From M55B112 sp040880545 (GTDB lineage: Bacteria > Bacteroidota > Bacteroidia > Bacteroidales > GCA-2748055): 26,732 bases of DNA. The translations under genes were made by a program, and so were the position numbers. The DNA is taken from contig JBBDIE010000090.1 of NCBI GenBank assembly GCA_040880545.1, positions 1 through 26,732 of the forward strand. Direction: 5' to 3'. The notes under the pieces were generated by a model. It was not told where the DNA came from, did no database searches, and was given only the letters and a program-made list of their open reading frames with translations. This document shows positions 16,001 through 24,742 of the stretch, one piece after another (positions within the stretch are counted from its first letter, which is position 1; each line of letters opens with the position of its first letter).

Positions 16001-16876
16001 TCAATATGCCCGATAAAGGGCTTGTTTAAAGACTCTTTTCTCCGATGTAACAAAAATATTGCCTGATTCATCGTAACAGACACCTTCCACCTGTGTGCCC
16101 GACAGGGAAGGGTATCGCCGCCCTCTTCCCCCGCATTCAATGATAGCCGGATCACTGATAAAACTATATCTGATCAATACCGGGAACAAATACCGGTATC
16201 CAGAAAGAATAACCTCCCTTTTCCCGATATCTATATCAGCGCCGGTGATGAGTGCATTCACAGGATAAGTGACCCTTGATTTTACCTGGTAATGCCCCTG
16301 GGTTTTGGGAAGCACATACACCCTGGTGTTCAGTGTAACCCAATCTTTTGCAAAAAGATAGAGGCTGTCTCCATAGGCGAGGACAGCTTCACAATCATGG
16401 GAATAAAAGCCCCTGGATGAAACCGTTTTCTCTTCATCATAGGTAAATGTAATTTTGTCTGCCCCATTGATACTTAATTCTCCCTCTGGTTTCAAGGCAG
16501 GAATTTTATAAATTACAAGCGTATCCCTTGTTCCGAAATTGTTGCCCACATCAGCGATAAAAAAACTAGTGCCATCAAAGGCTATATCTTCCCAATCCAC
16601 ATTGGTTGCTCCCTGGATTATCGTTTTCGTGAGATTGGAGCTGTTGGATGTAAATGTGTAAAGCGCCGGTTCTCCACCCGAATCATTGAACGAGACAAAT
16701 CCGTTACCTGTACTTGCCAGTCCGCTGGTTTCGTTCAGGGTGTCAGAAAGTGTTGTAATCCTTTTAAGTGGACCTGTTGTCGGATAATCGCAACTGGCCG
16801 GGTAAAAATTGTAAGTACAGGAACCTGCCGTAAGTGCCAGGGGCAAACATATTATCCGAAAAAAGCGCCGGTTCAT
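16001..16876 (-). CDS. putative lipoprotein with propeller-like repeats, function unknown
   Basis: The 291-residue protein has an N-terminal hydrophobic segment ending in LTAGSC, so Cys20 is a probable lipid anchor, although the lipobox is not ideal. The mature part has short beta-strand repeats such as LNETSGLASTGNGFVSFNDSGGEPALY, split by loops, and NVDWEDIAFDGTSFFIADVGNN. Related Bacteroidota proteins carry the same ETSGL...NDSGGEP and VDWED...DVGDN patterns. The fold is likely a beta-propeller (inference), but I cannot name a family or function. It lies 6 bp after the alkaline phosphatase gene and 22 bp before queE. Co-transcription with the phosphatase hints at an envelope role. Confidence 0.75.
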   Translation of the reverse strand: MNRRFFRIICLPLALTAGSCTYNFYPASCDYPTTGPLKRITTLSDTLNETSGLASTGNGFVSFNDSGGEPALYTFTSNSSNLTKTIIQGATNVDWEDIAFDGTSFFIADVGNNFGTRDTLVIYKIPALKPEGELSINGADKITFTYDEEKTVSSRGFYSHDCEAVLAYGDSLYLFAKDWVTLNTRVYVLPKTQGHYQVKSRVTYPVNALITGADIDIGKREVILSGYRYLFPVLIRYSFISDPAIIECGGRGRRYPSLSGTQVEGVCYDESGNIFVTSEKRVFKQALYRAY

Positions 16877-16882
16877 CGAAAA

Positions 16883-17983
16883 TTATTTGGCCTCTCCCAC
16901 TCCGAGCGCATCAATAAATTTCTGTTTAAAATCCGTATTGTCAAAGATTCCTGTAAACAACTCAGCCCCGGGTCCATAGGAATACACGGGTATCAATGTT
17001 CCTGTATGACCACCAGTAGTGAATGCAGTCTCAACCGTTTTATTTACAGGATCGCCCTTTATTACCACCATTCCTCCTGTCTCATGGTCCCCGGTTATTA
17101 CCACCAGTGTTTCCCCATCCTTTTTTGCAAAATCCAGAGCCACTTTAATTGTTTCGTTGAAGTCAATGGTTTCAGTGAGTACATATTCCTGATCATTGGC
17201 ATGACCACCCCAGTCGATCATAGACCCTTCGATCATCACGAAGAATCCATTCTCTTGCTGGCTCAGCAATTCAATGGCTTTTTTGGTTGCCGCAGGCAAC
17301 ATATCACCTCTTCCATCAAGCATACGTGGATTATGTTCAGGGGCTGTAAGCGCTGCCAGTTTGCCTGATGTATGTGCAAGGAATTCCTCTACACTGGTTG
17401 CTATGGTATATCCATTTGCCATAAGATCTTTTGTGAGATCCCTGCCATCTTCACGTTTCGTAAAATGATTAAGTCCCCCTCCAATAAACAGGTCAATGTC
17501 TGTCTTCAGAAAATCAGCTGCAATGGCTTCATAGTCATTCCTGCTGGCCTCATTGGCAATAAAAGCTGCAGGAGTGGCATGGGTAATAGCTGAAGAGGAA
17601 ACAAGGCCCGTGGCCATCCCTTGCGCTTCTGCATATTTGAGAATGGAAACCAGGTCATTAAGTGATGTATCTACCCCAATGGCCCCATTGTTGGTTTTTG
17701 CGCCACATGCCAGGGCTGTGCCTGCAGCCCCGCTATCGGTAATGTATCGATTTGCTGAATGTGTTGTCTGCAACCCCACATGGGTGACTTCCTCAAGAGC
17801 CAATGGTCCCCCGTTTACCGTCCTGGCTGCATACATCTGAGGCAAACCCATTCCATCTCCAATCAGAAAAATGATGTTCTTTGCAACAGGTTGATCACTG
17901 CTTTGCGAAGCACAAGCTCCAAAAATAACCAGGTATCCTGCAATAAATAGTGATCCTGTAAGTCTCAGAAATAATTTCTTCAT
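16883..17983 (-). CDS. alkaline phosphatase lipoprotein (PhoA superfamily)
   Basis: The 366-residue protein shows the alkaline phosphatase family motifs. FLIGDGMGLPQ has metal ligand Asp43, TDSGAAGTALACG has the nucleophile Ser84 after Asp83, EGSMIDWGGHAND gives Zn/Mg ligands, and GDHETGGM and TGGHTGT complete the C-terminal site. The N-terminus ends in a lipobox-like IFGAC (Cys24), so the enzyme is probably tethered in the envelope, releasing inorganic phosphate from organic monoesters. It is shorter than E. coli PhoA (about 470) but in the range of Bacteroidota and Bacillus types without the crown insertions. It is flanked closely by the small membrane protein gene (5 bp) and the propeller-like lipoprotein gene (6 bp). 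No Pho box was identified. Confidence 0.93.
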   Translation of the reverse strand: MKKLFLRLTGSLFIAGYLVIFGACASQSSDQPVAKNIIFLIGDGMGLPQMYAARTVNGGPLALEEVTHVGLQTTHSANRYITDSGAAGTALACGAKTNNGAIGVDTSLNDLVSILKYAEAQGMATGLVSSSAITHATPAAFIANEASRNDYEAIAADFLKTDIDLFIGGGLNHFTKREDGRDLTKDLMANGYTIATSVEEFLAHTSGKLAALTAPEHNPRMLDGRGDMLPAATKKAIELLSQQENGFFVMIEGSMIDWGGHANDQEYVLTETIDFNETIKVALDFAKKDGETLVVITGDHETGGMVVIKGDPVNKTVETAFTTGGHTGTLIPVYSYGPGAELFTGIFDNTDFKQKFIDALGVGEAK

Positions 17984-17988
17984 CAGAT

Positions 17989-18222
17989 TTATTTTTTAAA
18001 AAGTTTTGAAATGTAGTAATAAACGATTCGCAATACTCCCAATGCCAGGTATAGTATGACAGTGACAAGCAATACCACTGGTATTTGAGTAAGTAATTCA
18101 ATGGCCTGGGTGCCGAACTTGATGATGCCTACAATATTCAGCACAACAGCTGCCAGGGTGCAAACCGCCAGGATATAAAGTTCTCTTCTCTTTTGTATGG
18201 AAGTGATAACAGTATCTTTCAT
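17989..18222 (-). CDS. small two-helix membrane protein of unknown function
   Basis: The 77-residue protein has a short charged N-terminus (KDTVITSIQKRRE), two hydrophobic helices (about 15-34 and 42-66) and a basic tail (YISKLFKK). No family is recognised. Its ATG lies 13 bp after the Gfo/Idh stop and its stop 5 bp before the alkaline phosphatase start, so it is embedded in the operon and is probably translated. It may be an inner-membrane accessory to a neighbour, but nothing in the sequence proves that. Confidence 0.7.
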   Translation of the reverse strand: MKDTVITSIQKRRELYILAVCTLAAVVLNIVGIIKFGTQAIELLTQIPVVLLVTVILYLALGVLRIVYYYISKLFKK

Positions 18223-18235
18223 GATATGATAAATA

Positions 18236-19480
18236 TTAGATCACTAAATTTTCCGGCCAGAAAACGACCTCATTTTTCTTCATTGCCTCGTATCCCATAA
18301 TCGTAGCTATGCTGGCATAGAATCCTTCTTTTGTTATCCACTTCTCCACACGATTTGCCCGTACATTTGCCACAAAAGCCTCCATTTGCATAATAGAGCC
18401 GTCCGATTTCATTACCTCATCAATAATGTAAGCCCCCGTATCTTCAGATGGATCATCAGGCACCCAACTGGGGCCGCCTATGGGCACCACATCAAATATC
18501 TTTTTTTCGATATGGTTAATCAGTTGCAGTAGACCAGGCGCCGGTTTTGGAAATTCCTGAAATTTAAGTCCTGCCTCAAGCTCCAGGGTGCCAAGGGGTC
18601 CGAGAATCTGCTCTTCCAGCCCATACTTTTTGTTGCTGGTCATGGAATCGTATACCAGGTGTGTTCCTCCAGGATATTTGTATACCAGGTTTACGTTGTC
18701 GTATACCTCTCTGCCGTCATGCCAGTGATTGATGCTTCCCGTACCCCAGACGCATTCGGGCTTTTCCTTTAAAAACCAGTTAGCTACCTGGATCTGGTGA
18801 CTGGCCAGTTCGGTCATCAGCCCCATAGAATACTCATCGTAGAGTCGCCAGTTGATCTTACGCTCCAGTTCAGGTGAAGGGACTTTCCTGCGCCAATCGT
18901 TGTTTCGGTGCCAGTAGGCACGGATCTGGGTAATTTTCCCAATCAGTCCATTATTGATATCTTTCAATGCCTGCTGGTACCTGATATTGAACAACCGCTG
19001 ATGGCCAATATGGAGTATCCGGTCATTCTGCAGATGTGCCTCAACCATGGCATTACACTCCTCGTATGTCTGGGCCATCGACTTTTCACAGAATACATGG
19101 AGCCCGGCATTCAGTGCATCGATTGTGATCCTGGTATGTTCATGCAGCGGGGTAGCAATAATTACGGCATCCATTTCCTCCTGCTCAAGCATAACCTTGT
19201 AATCGTAATAACCCCTGGCTCCGGCCCCGAGCATCTCCTTCGTGCGCGTGTAATGGGGTTCGTAATTGTCGCAGTAGGCCACGATGGTCGCGCCAGGTAT
19301 CATCTGGAGAATTTCCAGGTGATACAACCCCCTTGAACCAACTCCGATGATGCCTAATTTTATCGGTTTCTGTGGGTCCTGGGCCATCAATTCATTCATC
19401 CAGGGCATCCCTGCCACTGCAAGTCCGGAACCTGCCAGCATACCAAATGTTTTAATAAAATCTCTCCTGTCTGTCTCCAT
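18236..19480 (-). CDS. Tat-exported Gfo/Idh/MocA-family oxidoreductase
   Basis: The 414-residue protein begins with a twin-arginine signal, TDRRDFIKTFG followed by an Ala/Gly-rich hydrophobic stretch ending MNELMAQ. It is thus probably folded with its nucleotide in the cytoplasm and then exported. Residues 40-160 form a Rossmann domain with GIIGVGSRG (about 43-51) and CEKSMAQT (131-138), in which Ser134 replaces the usual Pro of the EKP motif. The C-terminal alpha/beta domain has the expected ASHQIQVANW segment, whose His is the usual catalytic candidate. Members act on sugars and glycosides with bound NAD(P). Substrate is unknown; a 3-oxidation of glycosides is possible given the DUF1080 gene nearby. 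It lies 25 bp after apbE. Confidence 0.9.
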   Translation of the reverse strand: METDRRDFIKTFGMLAGSGLAVAGMPWMNELMAQDPQKPIKLGIIGVGSRGLYHLEILQMIPGATIVAYCDNYEPHYTRTKEMLGAGARGYYDYKVMLEQEEMDAVIIATPLHEHTRITIDALNAGLHVFCEKSMAQTYEECNAMVEAHLQNDRILHIGHQRLFNIRYQQALKDINNGLIGKITQIRAYWHRNNDWRRKVPSPELERKINWRLYDEYSMGLMTELASHQIQVANWFLKEKPECVWGTGSINHWHDGREVYDNVNLVYKYPGGTHLVYDSMTSNKKYGLEEQILGPLGTLELEAGLKFQEFPKPAPGLLQLINHIEKKIFDVVPIGGPSWVPDDPSEDTGAYIIDEVMKSDGSIMQMEAFVANVRANRVEKWITKEGFYASIATIMGYEAMKKNEVVFWPENLVI

Positions 19481-19505
19481 TTTTTTTGCAGTAATTTTTT
19501 ATCTA

Positions 19506-20366
19506 CTAAATTTCGTGTCTTTGTACCAATACATCTTCAAAATGTGACAAAATTTGCTTCTCATGTTCCTCTCCTGCGACGGTGAGCGCTGTTGAAAGCA
19601 CCTCGGCTACCACAGGATTTTCTGCGACCACTGAAATCACTCCCTGAGCCATATAAAATCCACCATCCATGGGATTAATTATATGTCCCTGCTCTCCATA
19701 TTTCTTCCTGTTATTCATGGAATTCCCTGAAACAGAAATTGATTGATTGAAAATTGTTACTTCCGACAAGGTTCTGTCCGACATTTGGGGATGTTGAATT
19801 CCCACCTTCCAGCCATCCCCATGCGGGTGATTTCCTATACCAAGAACACTGCTCCCGCCAAAGCTAATAAAAGCAGTTGGAATTTCTAATTCATGAATCA
19901 TTTTTTCGATCACTTTCAATGCCATCCCCTTTCCTATCCCTCCCGAATCAATTCGTACATCTTTGTGTAAAAACCTAAGTGATGTTCCCTCTAAACTGAA
20001 CCTTTCATTAAACGGAATATTGTGCAGTAGTTCAAATCTTTTGCCTGTATCCCTGATAAGATCAGGCCTGCTTGACCATCCGCCAAGCGTGAAGTCATAA
20101 TATCCAAGCGTCTCTTTATTAAACCTGATCCCCGCTTCTATCAGCTCAAGAAGATACCCATTTACCTCCACCGCATGGTCAGTAGCCTCCCTGTTTACCT
20201 TACTCAGATCCGATTCGGGGTCATAATTGGATATCTGCCCCACCATATCCTCCATGCGTTGTGATATCCCTCTGGTAAGATCCAGTCCTTCGGGTTCAGC
20301 AATCCCAGGAATGACAATTTCCAGTCGCGTTCCCATGGTTCTGATCTGACGATAAAATATGGACAT
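19506..20366 (-). CDS. FAD:protein FMN transferase-like protein (ApbE family)
   Basis: The 286-residue protein carries ApbE features: MGTRLEIVIPG near the N-terminus, ISNYDPESDLSKVNRE, LGYYDFTLGG, RIDSGGIGKGMAL (138-150), FISFGGSSVLGIG, GHIINPMDGG (227-236) and AEVLSTAL (254-261). ApbE attaches FMN to Thr/Ser of target proteins such as NqrB/NqrC and RnfG, outside the cytoplasmic membrane in most species. Here no signal peptide or lipobox is visible, and the usual metal-binding Asp of the DALST-like motif is Glu255, so activity and location are uncertain. ATG at 20366 is preferred over a TTG 9 nt upstream. It is the first gene of the run that ends with queE. No flavoprotein target is encoded in the window. 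Confidence 0.85.
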   Translation of the reverse strand: MSIFYRQIRTMGTRLEIVIPGIAEPEGLDLTRGISQRMEDMVGQISNYDPESDLSKVNREATDHAVEVNGYLLELIEAGIRFNKETLGYYDFTLGGWSSRPDLIRDTGKRFELLHNIPFNERFSLEGTSLRFLHKDVRIDSGGIGKGMALKVIEKMIHELEIPTAFISFGGSSVLGIGNHPHGDGWKVGIQHPQMSDRTLSEVTIFNQSISVSGNSMNNRKKYGEQGHIINPMDGGFYMAQGVISVVAENPVVAEVLSTALTVAGEEHEKQILSHFEDVLVQRHEI

Positions 20367-20441
20367 GAATAACAAGTTTATAATGAATCGGCCTGTAAAA
20401 GTAATGAAAATTGTAATTTAGCCCGAACAATCCTAAACGTT

Positions 20442-21485
20442 ATGAAATCAATTCAAACTGCAATCACCTCTTATGGAATGTCAGGTATCGTCTTTCACGG
20501 TCCGCTGCTGGAAGTTCACCCGGGATTTGAAATAGTTAAGATCCTGGAGCGAAATCGAAACAACTCAGAAGGAAAACATTCAGGGGCCAGGATTGTCAGG
20601 GATTATAAGAATATTCTGCACGATCCTGATATTGAACTGGTTATTGTTAACACTCCTGATTACATCCACCATGAAATGACCATCAGCGCACTTGAAGCGG
20701 GAAAAAATGTTGTCGTGGAAAAACCCTTTACGCTCACAACTGCCCAGGCAGATGAGATCATTAACCTGGCCAGTAGAAGGAATTTGATGGTATCCGTATT
20801 TCAGAACCGGCGATGGGACGGTGACTTTCTTACCACTAAAAAAATAATTAATGACGGTAGCCTGGGCAGGCTCGTCTCATTTGAGTCACATTTCGACAGG
20901 TTCAGGAATTACATTCAGGATTCGTGGAAAGAAGACAACAGCCTCGGAGCAGGGACACTTTACAATCTTGGGTCACACATGATCGACCAGGCGCTTCACC
21001 TGTTTGGCATGCCAGGATACATTTTTGCCGATGTACGTAACCAGCGAACGAACAGCAAGGTGGACGACAGTTTCGATATTTTTATGCATTATCCGCATGT
21101 AAAATGCCTGGTTCGCGGAAGTTACCTTGTAAAGGAGGAAGGGCCAAGATATATTTTGCATGGTACTGGGGGAAGTTTTCTCAAGGGTGGAATTGATCCG
21201 CAGGAGGCTGACTTGAAAGCGGGAAAAATACCGGGATCCAGTGGCTGGGGTGATGATGAACCCGCAATGTACGGGATCCTGAATACTGTGAACGGAGATG
21301 GGGAGAACAGGGTTCCTGTGCCAACCATCGCCGGTAATTATTCTGCCTATTATGATAACATCTATGAACATCTCCGAAACCGGGCTGAGCTGGCTGTAAC
21401 TGCCACAGAAGGAAGGGATGTGATTCGTATTATTGAAGCGGCATACGAAAGTGCCCGGAAGGGGGTGGTGGTCAGGTTCGACTGA
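20442..21485 (+). CDS. cytoplasmic Gfo/Idh/MocA-family oxidoreductase
   Basis: The 347-residue protein is a NAD(P)-dependent dehydrogenase of the YdgJ/IolW type. SYGMSGIVFHGPLL carries the nucleotide-binding glycines, VVEKPFTLT contains the conserved Lys94-Pro95, and NLGSHMIDQALHLFG (about 175-189) contains the conserved His179 and Asp182. No signal peptide is seen, so it acts in the cytoplasm, most likely on a sugar or cyclitol. It is divergent from apbE with a 75-bp gap. Imperfect -7 boxes, TAATTTAG (+) and TAAACTTG (-), occur there but are not convincing. A hairpin terminator follows its stop. Confidence 0.9.
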   Translation: MKSIQTAITSYGMSGIVFHGPLLEVHPGFEIVKILERNRNNSEGKHSGARIVRDYKNILHDPDIELVIVNTPDYIHHEMTISALEAGKNVVVEKPFTLTTAQADEIINLASRRNLMVSVFQNRRWDGDFLTTKKIINDGSLGRLVSFESHFDRFRNYIQDSWKEDNSLGAGTLYNLGSHMIDQALHLFGMPGYIFADVRNQRTNSKVDDSFDIFMHYPHVKCLVRGSYLVKEEGPRYILHGTGGSFLKGGIDPQEADLKAGKIPGSSGWGDDEPAMYGILNTVNGDGENRVPVPTIAGNYSAYYDNIYEHLRNRAELAVTATEGRDVIRIIEAAYESARKGVVVRFD

Positions 21486-21503
21486 TCATCCTCTCATCTA
21501 ACC

Positions 21504-21546
21504 AAAAAAACAGGAGATTGGCCCAAGTTTCGGTCCAACCTCCTGT
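21504..21546 (-). terminator. strong hairpin terminator between convergent genes
   Basis: Arms ACAGGAGATTGG (21510-21521) and CCAACCTCCTGT (21535-21546) pair over 11 of 12 positions, with one A-C mismatch and a 13-nt loop. On the minus strand the hairpin is followed directly by seven Ts (plus 21504-21510), so it terminates the DUF1080 gene whose stop is at 21564. It may also slow transcription of the plus-strand oxidoreductase gene. Confidence 0.85.
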
Positions 21547-21563
21547 ATTATAAAGTAATTTCT

Positions 21564-22928
21564 CTATAATTCCCTGATTTTGATACTTCTGAAGGAGACC
21601 TGGTCACCATGTTCCTGTAAAAGGATATGACCGGATTCAGCCTCTCCAAAATTTTCCCAGACTTTGTATTTGCTTTCTGAAACAAGCTTACGGAATTCGT
21701 CGCTGCCACGCTCATATTCCAGTACTTTTATTGCATTCAGATAGTGCGCTACAACTTTTCCATCCGATACGATCCTGGCTGAGTTCCATACACCGACTCC
21801 ATAAAACCGTTTGCTGTCAGATGCTTTGATCAGATCATAAAGGGAGGCCAGTGTTCTGCTGCCTTCGTGGTTGCCAAGCTGTGCATCCGGATGGTTTTTA
21901 TCATCCAGGATCTGAAATTCCAGCCCTATTGCCGAACGGTTGTTTCCCTCCTCCTGTTCGGTTACGAAATATTTGATTCCACTGTTGGCGCCTTCTGTGA
22001 TCTTGAATTCCAGCTGTAAGTCAAAATCTGCATATTCATCCATCGTTACAATGTCTCCTCCGTTCTGCGATTCGGCACCACCTGAGGGAACTACGGTAAG
22101 CACCCCGTCCTCAATGACCCAGCCTTGTTCAGGAAAAGTCTCCCTGTATGCGTTTCTCCAGCCATCGGATGTTTTACCATCAAATAACAGCTTCCAACCT
22201 TCTTCTATCTCCTCAGGGGCCAGTTTGTTAACCAGGCGGCTGTAAAGCGGCGCAGTTGATTCTGTCTCATACTGCTCAATATTTTCTGTAATGATCCTGA
22301 TGTTCTTCCACATCACTTCAATACCCTCGTTCTCAGGCTCAGCTTTCACCTGGTGTACCTGCAGAGCAATAAATCCTTCCGGGGTCATCTCGTCATACAG
22401 GTTTGCCACAGCAACTCCGTTCAGAAAAGTTTTAATATGAGCCCCTACACATTCAACCCTGAATTTATTCCACTCGTTTGGCTTAAAAGCTGAAGTTGCA
22501 GATGGGTTAAGATCCAGTGCATATAACCACCCTCTTCTTGCTTCATCGTAAATTCCTGCCGACCATGCCCTGTCGGAGGGATCCAACTCAACCTGGTATC
22601 CGTGTACACGGCCATTCTTAAAATCAGACCTGCTTTCACTACGGATCTGCACTCCTGAATTCAGGCGCGGGTCAACTTTCACTTCATACTCCAGAATGAA
22701 ATCACCGTAATTCTCTTCCGTACACAGGAAACTGTTAGGGGTATTCAAAACCGTTTTGCCAACAATCATGCCGTCTCTGACTTCATATTCTGCTTCACCG
22801 TTGCGTTGTATCCAACCTGAAAGGTCCTCTCCATTGAAAAGGTCGATCCATGGCTCCCCAGACTGGTTGCTGCATGAGAAAATGAACAATAACAATGTGA
22901 TTCCGATTAATGATCCTGCTTTTTTCAC
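21564..22928 (-). CDS. tandem DUF1080 (3-keto-disaccharide hydrolase-like) lipoprotein
   Basis: The 454-residue protein has a lipoprotein signal ending FIFSC (Cys19) and two copies of the DUF1080 concanavalin-like fold. Copy one runs about 25-215 (DLFNGEDLSGW, NSGVQIRSES, GYQVELDP) and copy two about 243-454 (LLFDGKTSDGW, NSGIKYFV, LEFQILDD). DUF1080 members include the 3-keto-glucoside hydrolase of Bacteroides that cleaves glycosides after oxidation by Gfo/Idh/MocA enzymes, so two such oxidoreductase genes within 5 kb fit well (inference). The start is GTG, since an in-frame TAA lies shortly upstream. One copy could be a binding module; the active residues cannot be assigned from sequence alone. 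Confidence 0.9.
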   Translation of the reverse strand: MKKAGSLIGITLLLFIFSCSNQSGEPWIDLFNGEDLSGWIQRNGEAEYEVRDGMIVGKTVLNTPNSFLCTEENYGDFILEYEVKVDPRLNSGVQIRSESRSDFKNGRVHGYQVELDPSDRAWSAGIYDEARRGWLYALDLNPSATSAFKPNEWNKFRVECVGAHIKTFLNGVAVANLYDEMTPEGFIALQVHQVKAEPENEGIEVMWKNIRIITENIEQYETESTAPLYSRLVNKLAPEEIEEGWKLLFDGKTSDGWRNAYRETFPEQGWVIEDGVLTVVPSGGAESQNGGDIVTMDEYADFDLQLEFKITEGANSGIKYFVTEQEEGNNRSAIGLEFQILDDKNHPDAQLGNHEGSRTLASLYDLIKASDSKRFYGVGVWNSARIVSDGKVVAHYLNAIKVLEYERGSDEFRKLVSESKYKVWENFGEAESGHILLQEHGDQVSFRSIKIREL

Positions 22929-23041
22929 TTTTTTATATTTTAGTTAAACATTAATACTTTAAAATATTTTCACCTATTACATTATGTCGTTTATGAAATT
23001 GAACCCTAAGCCACCTGGATTTTAACTTTTTTTCGCAAAGG

Positions 23042-24742
23042 TTAGTACATAAGGATTCCATCTTCTGAAATCGCACTGTTGGCATTCTCCATCTTTTCCC
23101 CAAAAACAGCAAAAACATATCCGCCTTGTTCACCAAGCCTGATCAGATGCGGATATTTATCCAATATTTTGCGGCTGTTGTCAGCTTTCATCACCACATA
23201 GAGCGGCTTCGTACCTTCCTCCCCTTCCAACCAGGCTTCTGTCATTTCCGCCTGTTGTTCTTCCGGCATCCCTGCTCCATAAAAGTAAGGGGCAAAGCTT
23301 TTAAATCCAAGCGTTATTACATTTTCATGCTCCCCGGAGTGTTGTTTCATAAAATCTATGGCCGGTTTCTGGATCATTCGTTCAATTTTTGGAACGAACA
23401 GCAGCATGGCAGAAAATGTGAATAACAAGGCAGTTGTGTGCAGTACTATCATCCCTGTCCGGTCCCTTCTGTTGATCCTGTTGATTGAATAAGCTATACC
23501 TGCCAGCAATATCACAGCCGGTAGGTAATCCAATATGCTCCATCCTGTTCCCGACAACAGGACCCCTTCGACATAGGGAGTCATCAATGATGAAAAGCGT
23601 TCCGTGAGAATCTCCGGTCTCATGAGCAGGGTAGGAACCAGTGCTGTCAGAGACACAAGGATAAAAGCGATGACCCCAAGCAGAACAAGCTGTATTTTTT
23701 TGATTTCAATTTTTCGTTCGCTCCAATGGTACACAAACCAGGCTGCTATAAATGTCATGGGAAAATAAGCCAGGGAACTGTAATGAACCAGCTTTGTTTC
23801 CACAAATGAAAAGAGAACCAGTACCAGCGCAATGAGTATAAACATCCACGTTCTGAATGTTTGTGCAAGATCACCCTCCTCTTTCTTCTTGGTAAAGCCC
23901 CCCAACATTAGAATGGAAGCAGGAAATACACCCACCAGAAGTATAACGAAATGAAATCCCGGAAAACCGCTGTGTCCGGCAAAATCATTTGTCAACAGAC
24001 CCGACTGGTATGCAATAAAATCCTTGATCACCTGCATGTTTCCCTTTAATACAGCAACCAGGAACCATGATCCTCCAACAACAGCCAGGACAAAAATAAA
24101 TAATACCACATGGGAGAATTTTACCGGAAGCTTTGCTTTTTTATACACCAGATAGATGGAAAAACTCAAAGCAAAAATCAATACAGCTACCGGCCCCTTT
24201 GTCAATACTGCAAGGCCCAGAAATAAAGCGGACAGAGCCACGTTTATGTGTCTTCGTGGAAATCTTTCCGGGACCAGGTAGAATATAAAGAAGATAAAAC
24301 CATAGAAGATGAAAAGATTGAACCACGGATCAATGATCCCTGTTCGAAAGTAAAAAAATGGAAGTATCGCTGTTCCAAATGCAGCGGCCCAAAGCATGCC
24401 AAACTTATCTCCATGGATCCTTTTGCCAGTCAGAAACAGGGAAATGAGTACAATCACTCCACAGATAGCATTAGGAAACCGGGCAGCAAATTCATTTATC
24501 CCGAATATTTTCATGGAAATCACCTGCAACCAGATAAACATGGGTGGCTTTTCCCAGAACGGCTCATAATTAATGGTTACCGTCATGTAATCATTATTTA
24601 CAATCATCTCACGGGCCGATTCGGCATAGATAATTTCATCCCAGTCGAACAGATGTACTGCACCTGAAAAAGGTAGTAAAAAAACCAGTCCGTACAAAAT
24701 GGCCAGTATAAAGAAAATGTATGGTTTAAAAGTTATCCTCAT
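23042..24742 (-). CDS. GT39/ArnT-type membrane glycosyltransferase
   Basis: The 566-residue protein has about a dozen hydrophobic helices and the GT39/PMT-like pattern. DWDEIIYAESARE in the first extracytoplasmic loop carries the catalytic Asp-Glu (35-36), YEPFWEKPPMF is typical of ArnT-like enzymes, and FAARFPNAI follows. These enzymes transfer a sugar from a polyprenyl-phosphate carrier to lipid A, protein or other acceptors on the outer face of the inner membrane. The C-terminal ~100 residues form a soluble domain. I use ATG at 24742 because it overlaps the PAP2 stop as ATGA; an ATG 27 nt upstream lies inside the PAP2 gene. The acceptor and sugar are unknown. Confidence 0.9.
   Translation of the reverse strand: MRITFKPYIFFILAILYGLVFLLPFSGAVHLFDWDEIIYAESAREMIVNNDYMTVTINYEPFWEKPPMFIWLQVISMKIFGINEFAARFPNAICGVIVLISLFLTGKRIHGDKFGMLWAAAFGTAILPFFYFRTGIIDPWFNLFIFYGFIFFIFYLVPERFPRRHINVALSALFLGLAVLTKGPVAVLIFALSFSIYLVYKKAKLPVKFSHVVLFIFVLAVVGGSWFLVAVLKGNMQVIKDFIAYQSGLLTNDFAGHSGFPGFHFVILLVGVFPASILMLGGFTKKKEEGDLAQTFRTWMFILIALVLVLFSFVETKLVHYSSLAYFPMTFIAAWFVYHWSERKIEIKKIQLVLLGVIAFILVSLTALVPTLLMRPEILTERFSSLMTPYVEGVLLSGTGWSILDYLPAVILLAGIAYSINRINRRDRTGMIVLHTTALLFTFSAMLLFVPKIERMIQKPAIDFMKQHSGEHENVITLGFKSFAPYFYGAGMPEEQQAEMTEAWLEGEEGTKPLYVVMKADNSRKILDKYPHLIRLGEQGGYVFAVFGEKMENANSAISEDGILMY

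Noticed and set aside
24248..24667. 139-codon plus-strand open frame
   Set aside because: Antisense to the GT39 gene and lacks any domain.
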